This document shows, in pieces, positions 1-6,114 of a stretch of 12,065 nucleotides of DNA. The stretch covers positions 1 to 12,065 of the forward strand of contig CAYPEF010000070.1 in NCBI GenBank assembly GCA_964409675.1, in the 5' to 3' direction. This stretch comes from CAYMDD01 sp964409675 (GTDB lineage: Bacteria > Pseudomonadota > Alphaproteobacteria > Rickettsiales > SXRF01). Position 1 is the first letter of the stretch. Each line of letters opens with the position of its first letter. The translations under genes and the position numbers were made by a program. The notes under the pieces were generated by a model that worked only from the letters and a program-made list of their open reading frames with translations, did no database searches and was not told where the DNA came from.

Positions 1-675
1 TGCAATAGCGCCGCCGGTGCGACGCAGGACGATGACGCGCTCGACGCCGCTATAGTGTTTCAGCGCCTCATCGACATTGGCTTTCAGCGGTACCTGCTTG
101 CCGCCGCGCACCCCTTCGTCTGCGGTGATGATGAGGCGGCTTTGGCAATCTTCCAGACGCCCCCGCAACGCGTCCGCGGAGAAGCCGCCGAAGACTACCG
201 AATGCACCGCGCCAATGCGTGCGCAGGCGAGCATGGCCACGGCGGCTTCGGGCACCATCGGCATGTAGATCGTCACCCGGTCGCCCTTGCGCGCGCCGTT
301 CTGCTTCAGTACGTTGGCGAGGCGGCAGACCTGTTCATGCAATTCGCCGTAGGTGATGCGTTTCGATTCCGTCGGGCTGTCGCCTTCCCAGATGATGGCG
401 GTCTGGTCGGCGCGGGCGGGCAGATGGCGGTCCAGGCAGTTTTCGCTTAGGTTGAGTTGCGCGCCCTTGAACCATTCGATGCTGACGGGTGAATGGAAAG
501 AGGTCTGCTTCACACTATCCCATTTTTTGCGCCAGTGAAACGCCTGCGCCTGCTCGGCCCAGAAGGCATCGGGATTTTCGACAGAGGCGCGGTACATTTG
601 CGCGTATGTTTGCTTGGTGACGATTGCGCCGTCGCTCCATTCCTTGCGCACCGGGATAACTTGCTCTGCGGACAT
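1..675 (-). CDS. acs: Acetyl-CoA synthetase, N-terminal 225 codons (3' end beyond window)
   Basis: AMP-forming acetyl-CoA synthetase converts acetate, ATP and CoA to acetyl-CoA in the cytoplasm. Translating the minus strand from the ATG at 675 gives an open frame to base 1. It contains the family's N-terminal cap (FWAEQAQAFHWRKKWD), the ACS signature around NLSENCLDRHL, and the nearly invariant stretches GDRVTIYMPMVPEAAVAM, ACARIGAVHSVVFGGFSADA and ITADEGVRGGK. The family is about 650 residues, so about a third is present. The AMP-binding core and the acetylatable catalytic lysine lie outside the window. The start is supported by the purine-rich AAGGAGAG about 5 nt upstream. It follows the EIIA gene in the same direction, separated by a 132-bp G/C-tract repeat, so it is probably its own transcription unit. 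Recognition is by conserved sequence and is secure. Confidence 0.95.
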   Translation of the reverse strand, partial: MSAEQVIPVRKEWSDGAIVTKQTYAQMYRASVENPDAFWAEQAQAFHWRKKWDSVKQTSFHSPVSIEWFKGAQLNLSENCLDRHLPARADQTAIIWEGDSPTESKRITYGELHEQVCRLANVLKQNGARKGDRVTIYMPMVPEAAVAMLACARIGAVHSVVFGGFSADALRGRLEDCQSRLIITADEGVRGGKQVPLKANVDEALKHYSGVERVIVLRRTGGAIA

Positions 676-705
676 ACGCTCTCCTTCGTTGCCGTGTCAT
701 TTCTA

Positions 706-746
706 TTCCCCCCGCTTGCGGGGGGACGCAGGGGGGAATCTTTTTT
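706..746 (+). terminator. Terminator-like hairpin plus T-run, plus strand
   Basis: On the plus strand TTCCCCCC (706-713) can pair with GGGGGGAA (731-738), followed by TCTTTTTT up to 746. This is the form of an intrinsic terminator. No plus-strand gene precedes it, so it could only stop antisense transcription coming from across acs, or it may simply be a property of the repeat. On the minus strand the same structures lack a T-run, so I see no clear intrinsic terminator for the EIIA gene. Confidence 0.4.
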
Positions 747-800
747 ACCTGCGCAGAGGATAGGAGGTTCCCCCCTAAATCCCCCCGCAAGCGGGGGGAC
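706..800. repeat. Inverted pair of G/C-tract palindromes (family B)
   Basis: Two 33-bp copies lie in opposite orientation at 706-738 and 768-800 and match at 29 of 33 positions. Each contains the perfect small palindrome CCCCCCGCTTGCGGGGGG, or its complement, and can also pair TTCCCCCC with GGGGGGAA. The pair fills most of the gap between the EIIA stop and the acs start. It looks like a REP/MITE-type intergenic element; family membership beyond this window is inference. Confidence 0.75.
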
Positions 801-807
801 TTTGGTA

Positions 808-1209
808 TCAATTCTTCCCCAGCAATGCGCTGGCGATGTAGATGTTTTTGCGGCCCGCTTCCTGCGCGGCGGCCATGGCTTCGGCGAAGGGCAGGCTTCC
901 GCGCACGCTGACCAGCTTGATCATCACCGGCAGGTTCACCCCGGCGATGACCTCGATTTCGCCGTCCTTCATCACCGAAATGGCGAGGTTGGAAGGGGTG
1001 CCGCCGAATAAATCTGTGAGGATGACGACGCCCTTGCCGCTGTTCACTTCGCCGATGGCCTGCAAAATATCGGCGCGGCGCTGGTCCATGTCGTCTTCCG
1101 GCTGAATGCAGATGGCGCGGATGTTGTCCTGCGGGCCGACCACATGCTCGGTGATGCTGACGAATTCTTCCGCCAGCCTGCCATGCGTTACCACTACGAT
1201 TCCGATCAT
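808..1209 (-). CDS. PTS EIIA component, mannose-type
   Basis: This 133-residue cytoplasmic phosphocarrier belongs to the EIIA-Man fold. It starts MIGIVVVTHGRLAEEF, where His9 sits in the position phosphorylated by HPr in E. coli ManX (His10). The second family motif, LTDLFGGTPSN, follows at about residues 64-74 with its conserved aspartate at 66. It stands alone, with no EIIB, EIIC or EIID domains, as is typical of the regulatory alphaproteobacterial PTS rather than sugar uptake. Its ATG overlaps the rapZ stop as ATGA (1206-1209), implying translational coupling in an hprK-rapZ-EIIA operon. In many alphaproteobacteria ptsH (HPr) follows this gene; here acs follows instead. The family is certain; its physiological partner and output are inference. 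Confidence 0.92.
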   Translation of the reverse strand: MIGIVVVTHGRLAEEFVSITEHVVGPQDNIRAICIQPEDDMDQRRADILQAIGEVNSGKGVVILTDLFGGTPSNLAISVMKDGEIEVIAGVNLPVMIKLVSVRGSLPFAEAMAAAQEAGRKNIYIASALLGKN

Positions 1210-2054
1210 TCCGCTATCTCCGTGTCCCTGTGCCTGATGGTGATGTTGTAGCCGCGCGCGCGGAAGGTTTCCGCCAGCGTGCGGGCGACATAGACCGAGC
1301 GGTGACGCCCGCCGGTGCAGCCGATGCCGATGGTTAAATAGCTTTTCCCCTCTTCGCGGAAGCGCGGCAGGAGGGTGGAAAGCAAGCCAGTGGTCTGCTC
1401 GATGAAGGGAGCGAAGGCCGGGTCCTGCCGGATGAAGTCGCCTACGGGCGCGTCGGCCCCGGTGAGTTCGCGTAAAGCCGAATCGTAATGCGGGTTGCGG
1501 AAGAAACGCACGTCGAACACCATGTCCGCTTCGCGCGGCAGGCCGCGCTTGAAGGAGAAGGAGGTGATGTTGACGGTAAGCGTTCCAGCTTCCCCGGCGA
1601 AATGGCTGGAGATAAGGCGGCGCAGATCAAGCGCCAGCGTGTCGGTGGTGTCGATGACGAGGTCGGCGACGTCGCGCAGTTTCTCAATCATGCTGCGCTC
1701 AAGGCGCAATCCATCCTCGATCGGGCGGTCGAGCGCCAGCGGGTGCTTGCGGCGGGTTTCGGTGTAGCGGCGTTTCAACACCTCGTCGTCGCAATCGAGA
1801 TAGATTATTTTGAGTGAGATATTCGGATTGTTGCGCAGCGGAGCGAGCGCGTGCAGGAATTGGGAGACGGAGAAATCGCGGCTGCGAATGTCCGCGCCGA
1901 CGGCCAGCGGGCGCAGCAGCTGCGTGCCGCTGGCGACCACCGGCAGCAGGCTCAGCGGCATGTTGTCGATGGCTTCATAGCCTGCGTCTTCGAGCGTCTT
2001 CAGCGCTACGCTTTTACCGGCGCCGGACATGCCGGTGACAAGGATGATATTCAT
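1206..2054 (-). CDS. rapZ: RapZ / YvcJ-type nucleotide-binding protein
   Basis: The protein is 282 residues from the ATG at 2054, matching the usual length of about 284. It has the P-loop GMSGAGKS at residues 8-15 and the RapZ C-terminal motif IGCTGGRHRSVYVAR. In E. coli RapZ binds small RNAs and glucosamine-6-phosphate and directs RNase E; in alphaproteobacteria its role is less well defined. The frame stays open upstream to a TTG at 2174, but that extension would cover the hprK 3' end. The start at 2054 is preferred because it overlaps the hprK stop as ATGA and begins exactly at the conserved MNIILVTG. The 3' end overlaps the EIIA start in the same way. Linkage to HprK and EIIA is the standard PTS-regulatory arrangement. 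Confidence 0.95.
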   Translation of the reverse strand: MNIILVTGMSGAGKSVALKTLEDAGYEAIDNMPLSLLPVVASGTQLLRPLAVGADIRSRDFSVSQFLHALAPLRNNPNISLKIIYLDCDDEVLKRRYTETRRKHPLALDRPIEDGLRLERSMIEKLRDVADLVIDTTDTLALDLRRLISSHFAGEAGTLTVNITSFSFKRGLPREADMVFDVRFFRNPHYDSALRELTGADAPVGDFIRQDPAFAPFIEQTTGLLSTLLPRFREEGKSYLTIGIGCTGGRHRSVYVARTLAETFRARGYNITIRHRDTEIAE

Positions 2055-2503
2055 GGCTCCATGCGTTGTATGCCGCCATTCCCGCAGCAAGCGCTTAGGA
2101 ACAGGCGGATTTTGGCTGGTGTTGATGCATCGAATGCGGGAAGGGATAATAGAGGAAGGTTTTTGTTCAGGCAATCAAACTGATGCATCTTTTCCGGCAG
2201 GCGCTCCACGCGTTCCCGCGTGCACAGCTGAATCGCCGCCGCCAACGGGCATTCCGGCAGGAACGGCAAGCGGAACAGGCCCGCGCCGCGCACTTCCAGC
2301 AGCCCTGTCAGCGCTTTCGGCGGGCTGGCTATCAGCGCATCGTTGTGGAGGGAAATGCTTACCTGATCGTCCGCCACCAGCTGCGCGCCGGTATCGATCA
2401 GGCGCAGCGCCAGGTCGGATTTCCCCGTGCCGGAATCGCCCAGCAGCAGCACCCCCTGCCCTTGCACCGCCACGCAGGAAGCATGCAGCAGCATCCCCTT
2501 CAT
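2051..2503 (-). CDS. hprK: HPr kinase/phosphorylase, short alphaproteobacterial form
   Basis: HprK phosphorylates and dephosphorylates a regulatory serine of HPr. The product is about 150 residues, consisting only of the kinase domain; the N-terminal half of the Firmicutes enzyme is absent, which is normal in alphaproteobacteria. The Walker A motif GDSGTGKS is at residues 22-29, followed by DLALRLIDTGAQLVADDQV and the HprK loop LLEVRGAG. Three starts are possible: TTG 2506, ATG 2503 and ATG 2494. Homologues usually begin close to the HASCVAV stretch, which fits either ATG. None has a textbook ribosome-binding site, because the sequence immediately upstream is a palindromic repeat ending at 2509. 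The stop overlaps the rapZ start. Confidence 0.9.
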   Translation of the reverse strand: MKGMLLHASCVAVQGQGVLLLGDSGTGKSDLALRLIDTGAQLVADDQVSISLHNDALIASPPKALTGLLEVRGAGLFRLPFLPECPLAAAIQLCTRERVERLPEKMHQFDCLNKNLPLLSLPAFDASTPAKIRLFLSACCGNGGIQRMEP

Positions 2504-2508
2504 CAACC

Positions 2509-2588
2509 GTCATTCCGGCGCAGGCCGGAATCTTCTATTTCAATATAATGCGGAGGGCAGTGAAGATCCCGGCCTGCGCCGGGATGAC
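2509..2588. repeat. Palindromic MITE/REP-like repeat (family A, copy 1)
   Basis: Two 27-bp arms, 2509-2535 and 2562-2588, are inverted copies with two mismatches, separated by 26 bp of AT-richer sequence. Each arm is itself a hairpin. The left arm has TTCCGGC-GCAG-GCCGGAA and the right has CCCGGC-CTGC-GCCGGG. The two mismatches between arms fall on the two sides of one base pair, so each arm keeps its hairpin (T:A in one, C:G in the other). It sits between folB and hprK, nearly touching the hprK start. A related copy is at 10935-11069. Confidence 0.85.
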
Positions 2589-2627
2589 GATACATTGATA
2601 ACTTACGGTTCCGTGCAACAATGCCGC

Positions 2628-2978
2628 TCATCGGGAGAATATGTCCGAGACGGATACCGATTCGGCGTGGCGCAAGGCGCCGGGTTTGTCCACTTCCACC
2701 GTCACCTCCAGCATCTGCGGGAATTCCTCCAGCAGTCCGGTGCCGATGGCGGCCACCAGCGATTCGATCAGGTTATAATGCCGAAGCAGCGCGATGCGCA
2801 GCACCGACTGCTCCACTTCCGCGTAATCGAGCGAGGCGGCGATATCATCCTCCGCCGCAGCGCGTAGCGCCTCAAAGCGGATGGCGAGGTTGACAATTAT
2901 TTGCCGCGCCGCCTGCTTTTCCCATTCGTAAATACCGAGCGAGGCGCTGGCGTGGAGATTTTTGATGCGAAGCATCAT
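2628..2978 (-). CDS. folB: Dihydroneopterin aldolase
   Basis: FolB cleaves 7,8-dihydroneopterin to 6-hydroxymethyl-dihydropterin and glycolaldehyde in folate synthesis. The product is 116 residues from ATG 2978, close to the usual 120 or so. It shows the family pattern SLGIYEWEKQ with the catalytic-type glutamate at residue 20, the LDYAEV segment at about 50-55, NLIESLVAAI at about 69-78 and the conserved lysine in VEVDKPGALRHAE (residue 98). The frame is open further upstream, but ATG 2978 overlaps the stop of the preceding SDR gene (ATGATGA-type junction), which indicates coupling. The next base triplet also encodes Met, so initiation at 2975 is equally possible. A palindromic repeat separates it from hprK. 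Confidence 0.92.
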   Translation of the reverse strand: MMLRIKNLHASASLGIYEWEKQAARQIIVNLAIRFEALRAAAEDDIAASLDYAEVEQSVLRIALLRHYNLIESLVAAIGTGLLEEFPQMLEVTVEVDKPGALRHAESVSVSDIFSR

Positions 2979-3712
2979 AATAGATGCTCCCCGCCATCCA
3001 CATAGATCAGCTGGCCGGTGATGTCTTCCGAGCGCAGCAGCCATTCTACCGTGCGGCAGACGGATTCCACCTTGGCGGTGCTGCGCAGCGGCAGGCGCGC
3101 TTCAAGGCGCTCGATATAATCCGCCTCCTCGCCCGAGGGCAGCACCACGCCGGGGCAGACGGCGTTGACGCGGAAGGCCGGACCCAGGCCCACGGCGGCC
3201 ATCTGTGTGAAATCGCGCAGGGCTTTTTTGGATTGCAGGTAGAAGAAATGGCTGTTGCCGTTGGTTTCGATATGAGTGTCGAGCATGTTAATGATATGCC
3301 CCTTCCCCTGCCGGCTGGCGAAGGCCTGCGCAAGGAAGGCCGGTGCTTCGTAATTGATGCGCAGCATGCGCGCGCACAGGGCGGGGTCGCTATCCAGAAA
3401 AGTGCCGCGCGTGAAGACGGAAGCGTTGTTGACCAGCGCATGACAGGCGGGAAAATCGGCGATGACATCATGCGCCAGCGCGGGGAGCGCGGGGAGGTCG
3501 CCAAGGTCGGCACGGTATAGCTTGCACTTGCGGCCCATGCCGGTGATTTCGGCCTGCACGGCATGCGCCGCGGCTTCGGAAGCATGGTAGTGAAGCGCTA
3601 TATCGTAACCGCTTCGAGCCAGGTGCAGCGCCAGCGCCTTGCCGACGCGCTGGGCCGCGCCGGTAATCAGCGCCGCTTCATTCATCGGTGAAGGATTTCT
3701 GGATAAGTTCAT
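2975..3712 (-). CDS. SDR oxidoreductase, pteridine reductase / FolM-like
   Basis: This is a classical short-chain dehydrogenase of 245 residues. The cofactor motif TGAAQRVG is at 17-24; the arginine in TGxxxRxG is typical of NADPH-using pteridine reductases. NNAS is at 95-98 and YLQSK (Tyr158, Lys162) supplies the catalytic pair. The usual catalytic serine is replaced by Asp145 in INMLDTHIE, 13 residues before the tyrosine, the same residue and spacing as in trypanosomatid PTR1 (Asp181/Tyr194). Together with the overlapping folB this points to dihydropterin or dihydrofolate reduction, as for FolM. Two starts are possible: ATG 3712, preceded by a strong AGGAGG about 7 nt upstream, or ATG 3685, which overlaps the ptsN stop and gives 236 residues. 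I list the longer. Substrate specificity is inference. Confidence 0.88.
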   Translation of the reverse strand: MNLSRNPSPMNEAALITGAAQRVGKALALHLARSGYDIALHYHASEAAAHAVQAEITGMGRKCKLYRADLGDLPALPALAHDVIADFPACHALVNNASVFTRGTFLDSDPALCARMLRINYEAPAFLAQAFASRQGKGHIINMLDTHIETNGNSHFFYLQSKKALRDFTQMAAVGLGPAFRVNAVCPGVVLPSGEEADYIERLEARLPLRSTAKVESVCRTVEWLLRSEDITGQLIYVDGGEHLL

Positions 3713-4136
3713 ACAGCTCCTCCTGTCCCCGCGCCGCGCGGAGCGCTTCCGTCTGCTTTGATTTGCGCATCATGCGCGAGACTGCGCCGAGCGCTTTCAA
3801 ATGCTGCGTATCGGCGGAGCCCGGGGAGAGCAGCAGGAAGATCAAATCCACCGGCTGCCCGTCCGGCGCGTCAAATGAAACGGGGGTTTTCATGCGCGCA
3901 AAAACGCCGACGATGCTTTGCAGCTCGTCAAACCGCGCGTGCGGGATGGCGATGCCATTGCACACGCCGGTGCCGCAAGCCTGCTCGCGCTGCACCAGCG
4001 CCTGATAGACCTGCCGCTCCGGCAGGCCGGAATAGCCGGCACCAATGGCGGCAAGGCGCTTCAGCAGCTGCTTTTTGTCTTTCGCCTGCAATGCCGGATA
4101 GACATTTTCAGGGGGAAGGATATCGCCCGGTATCAT
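3678..4136 (-). CDS. ptsN: Nitrogen-PTS EIIA (PtsN)
   Basis: PtsN is the terminal phosphoacceptor of the nitrogen PTS and regulates partners such as potassium transport and sensor kinases in other proteobacteria. From ATG 4136 the product is 152 residues, the normal family size. The phosphorylation motif GIAIPHARF places the active histidine at residue 66, and LIFLLLSPGSADTQHLKALGAVSRMMRK matches the conserved C-terminal half. The frame is open further upstream, but only across the end of hpf. The start at 4136 begins at the family's usual (M)xxxDILxPENV pattern. The ribosome-binding site is weak. It lies 46 bp after hpf and its end overlaps the SDR gene by 8 or 35 bp depending on which start that gene uses. 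Confidence 0.93.
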   Translation of the reverse strand: MIPGDILPPENVYPALQAKDKKQLLKRLAAIGAGYSGLPERQVYQALVQREQACGTGVCNGIAIPHARFDELQSIVGVFARMKTPVSFDAPDGQPVDLIFLLLSPGSADTQHLKALGAVSRMMRKSKQTEALRAARGQEELYELIQKSFTDE

Positions 4137-4182
4137 ATGGCGTGCGGCGCTCGTGTCACTTAACAGCAAGGAATGCAACAGA

Positions 4183-4785
4183 TCAGGCTGCCTTCTCCGC
4201 CGCCGGGTCCACCCAGGAGATATTGCCGTCGGCGCGGCGGTAAACCACATTCAGGCGGCCATGCGAGGCGTTGAAGAACATCAGCGCGGGCAAATCCTGC
4301 AAGTCCATGCGCATGACGGCTTCGCTGACCGTGAGCATTTCGATCTTGGTGGGCTTCTCCGCAATCACCACACTGGAGGGAAGCTTGTGGTCCTGCTGCT
4401 CCTGCTCGCCCACTTCGGGGGAGAGCACGTACTTGGTGCCGCCACCCGGCATAAACTGCGCTTCCGCGCCGCCGTAGCTCAGCTTGTGGTGGTTGGAGAT
4501 TTTGCGCTTATAACGGCGCAGCTGTTTTTCGATTTTATCTAAAGCCCCGTCGAAGGCGGCATAAACATCATCGCCGAGCGCAGTGCTTTTCACCACTAGG
4601 CCGGCATGGGTGCCGAGATTGCCGTTGATGTCGATGCGGAAACGGTGGCTTTCCTTGGAGACCACCGCATGCACGGATGTCACGCGGTCAATGTATTTCG
4701 ATATTCCCTGTTCCAGATGTTTCTCAATATGCGTGCGCAGCGCTTCGCCCACGTCCACGCCCTTGCCGGAAACCTGAATCTGCAT
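4183..4785 (-). CDS. hpf: Ribosome hibernation promoting factor, long form
   Basis: Long HPF binds the 30S decoding region and dimerises 70S ribosomes into inactive 100S particles in stationary phase. The product is 200 residues in the two-domain long form. The N-terminal S30AE/RaiA fold (about 1-100) includes MQIQVSGKGVDVGEALRTHIE and the basic helix IEKQLRRYKRKI. A linker follows, then the C-terminal dimerisation domain (about 139-194) with IEMLTVSEAVMRMDLQDLPALMFFN and GRLNVVYRRADGNISWVDP. It normally follows rpoN directly in proteobacteria; here a CpaF-like gene lies between. A 138-bp AT-rich leader with a candidate promoter precedes it, so it and ptsN can be transcribed independently of rpoN. 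Confidence 0.95.
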   Translation of the reverse strand: MQIQVSGKGVDVGEALRTHIEKHLEQGISKYIDRVTSVHAVVSKESHRFRIDINGNLGTHAGLVVKSTALGDDVYAAFDGALDKIEKQLRRYKRKISNHHKLSYGGAEAQFMPGGGTKYVLSPEVGEQEQQDHKLPSSVVIAEKPTKIEMLTVSEAVMRMDLQDLPALMFFNASHGRLNVVYRRADGNISWVDPAAEKAA

Positions 4786-4826
4786 AACAAAACCCGAATG
4801 TTGTTGAACTCATTTTGAAGGCGCGC

Positions 4827-4855
4827 AGCCTAGAACCTTGCAGGAGCCGCGTCAA
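4827..4855 (-). promoter_or_regulatory. Candidate housekeeping promoter for hpf-ptsN
   Basis: Read on the minus strand, TTGACG (4855-4850) and TAGGCT (4832-4827) are separated by exactly 17 bp. The -35 element matches five of six consensus bases and the -10 matches only three, which is not unusual in alphaproteobacteria. The transcript would start near 4820, giving a leader of about 35 nt before the hpf ATG at 4785. The surrounding gap (4786-4923) is unusually AT-rich for this window. A second -10-like TATACT lies further upstream, without a good -35 partner. Confidence 0.4.
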
Positions 4856-4923
4856 CCTTAGATAAGTATAGCATATTTCCGCAGTTTGGAAAAAAGCTAT
4901 TATGAAACAAAAAATAATATTTA

Positions 4924-6051
4924 TTAATATTTTGGCAGCTTGGTGCCCAGCGCTTTGGCGAAGCGCTCGGTTTCGCCCCAGTACGCTACGCGACGGATAA
5001 AGCGGGGCATGATGCTGGTCCACTGGAAAGTGCCTTTGATCATGCCATTTTCGTCTTCGCCAAGATGGTTGAATTTGAAAATATCCTGCATGGTGATAAT
5101 ATCGCCTTCCATACCGGTGATTTCTGACACATAGGTGATGCGGCGCACACCGTCTCGCATGCGGCTGACCTGCACGATCAGGTGCAATGCCGAGGCGATC
5201 TGCATGCGCACGCCCTTGTTGGTGAGGTTATAGCCATTCATGGAAATCATGTTCTCCAGCCGGGCCAGCGCATCGCGCGGGTGGTTGGAGTGGATGGTGC
5301 CGAGTGAGCCTTCATGGCCGGTATTCATGGCCTGTAGCATGTCAAACGCCTCGCCACCACGTACTTCGCCGATGATGATGCGGTCCGGGCGCATACGCAG
5401 GGCGTTCTTCACCAGATCGCGCATGCTGACTTCCTCGCCGGTTGCCTGCGACGAAGTAGGCGGCTTGGTTTCCAGGCGCACTACATGCGGCTGGTTAAGG
5501 CGCAGTTCCGCCGCATCTTCCACCGTGACAATGCGTTCGGACGGGTCGATATATTGGGAAATGGCATTCAGCAGCGTAGTTTTGCCGGAACCGGTGCCGC
5601 CCGAGATCAGGATATTCAGGCGGCAGCGGCCGCATACTTTCAGGAATTCCGCCAATTGCTGCGATATATTCTCCTGCTGCGCCATTATATCCAGCGTGAT
5701 ATGAGACTGGGGGAATTTGCGGATGGAGATCGTAGTGCCATCCACCGACAGCGGCGGCGAGATGATATTAATACGACTGCCGTCGGCCAGACGGGCGTCC
5801 ACCAGCGGACGTTGCGGATCAAGCGTGCGGCCTACCGCTTTTACCAGCGCTTCGGCCAGCGCGCGCACTTGGTCCTCGCCGCCGAAGCGTAAGTCAGTCA
5901 GTTCCAGCTTTCCCCTGCGGTCCACGTAAATTTTATCGAAGCCGTTGATCAGTATGTCGGTGACGGTATCATCGAGCATCAACGGGGCAATAGGCCCCAA
6001 ATCAATGGGGCTAACGCCGATGGGTGCATGTAAGGAAGCGGGCTGTAGCAT
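4924..6051 (-). CDS. cpaF: CpaF/VirB11-family secretion ATPase
   Basis: This is a hexameric-type ATPase of the VirB11/TadA/CpaF class, which powers Tad pilus assembly or type II/IV secretion at the inner membrane. From ATG 6051 it is 375 residues. All motors are intact: N-terminal domain segment DPQRPLVDARLADGSRINI, Walker A GGTGSGKT (151-158), Asp box VTVEDAAEL, Walker B RIIIGEVRG (about 224-232) and His box GHEGSLGTIHSN (about 245-256). Typical CpaF proteins carry a longer N-terminal region; here residues before the PLMLDDTVTDILING segment number only about 25. A TTG at 6078 would add nine residues without support. The upstream AAAGAAA is a weak ribosome-binding site. It begins 63 bp after rpoN and ends with tandem TAA stops. 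No other Tad or pilus gene is in the window, so its secretion partner is unknown. Confidence 0.88.
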   Translation of the reverse strand: MLQPASLHAPIGVSPIDLGPIAPLMLDDTVTDILINGFDKIYVDRRGKLELTDLRFGGEDQVRALAEALVKAVGRTLDPQRPLVDARLADGSRINIISPPLSVDGTTISIRKFPQSHITLDIMAQQENISQQLAEFLKVCGRCRLNILISGGTGSGKTTLLNAISQYIDPSERIVTVEDAAELRLNQPHVVRLETKPPTSSQATGEEVSMRDLVKNALRMRPDRIIIGEVRGGEAFDMLQAMNTGHEGSLGTIHSNHPRDALARLENMISMNGYNLTNKGVRMQIASALHLIVQVSRMRDGVRRITYVSEITGMEGDIITMQDIFKFNHLGEDENGMIKGTFQWTSIMPRFIRRVAYWGETERFAKALGTKLPKY

Positions 6052-6114
6052 GTCGTTTCTTTTTTCCACACAACACAATACATGCTAAGCGGTTAAATTT
6101 TGGTTATAAATCCC

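Noticed and set aside
706..801. CRISPR-like repeats
   Set aside because: Only two copies, in inverted orientation, with no regularly spaced array or cas genes.
515..811. 98-codon minus-strand ORF across the repeat and the acs 5' end
   Set aside because: Out of frame with acs, composed of repeat and acs shadow sequence, with no recognisable domain.
2055..2174. 40-residue N-terminal extension of RapZ
   Set aside because: It overlaps the hprK 3' end in another frame; the ATGA junction at 2051-2054 and the conserved MNIILVTG identify the start.
4905..4935. AT-rich hairpin plus T-run after the CpaF-type gene as an intrinsic terminator
   Set aside because: The stem is only A/T pairs and short; too weak to call.
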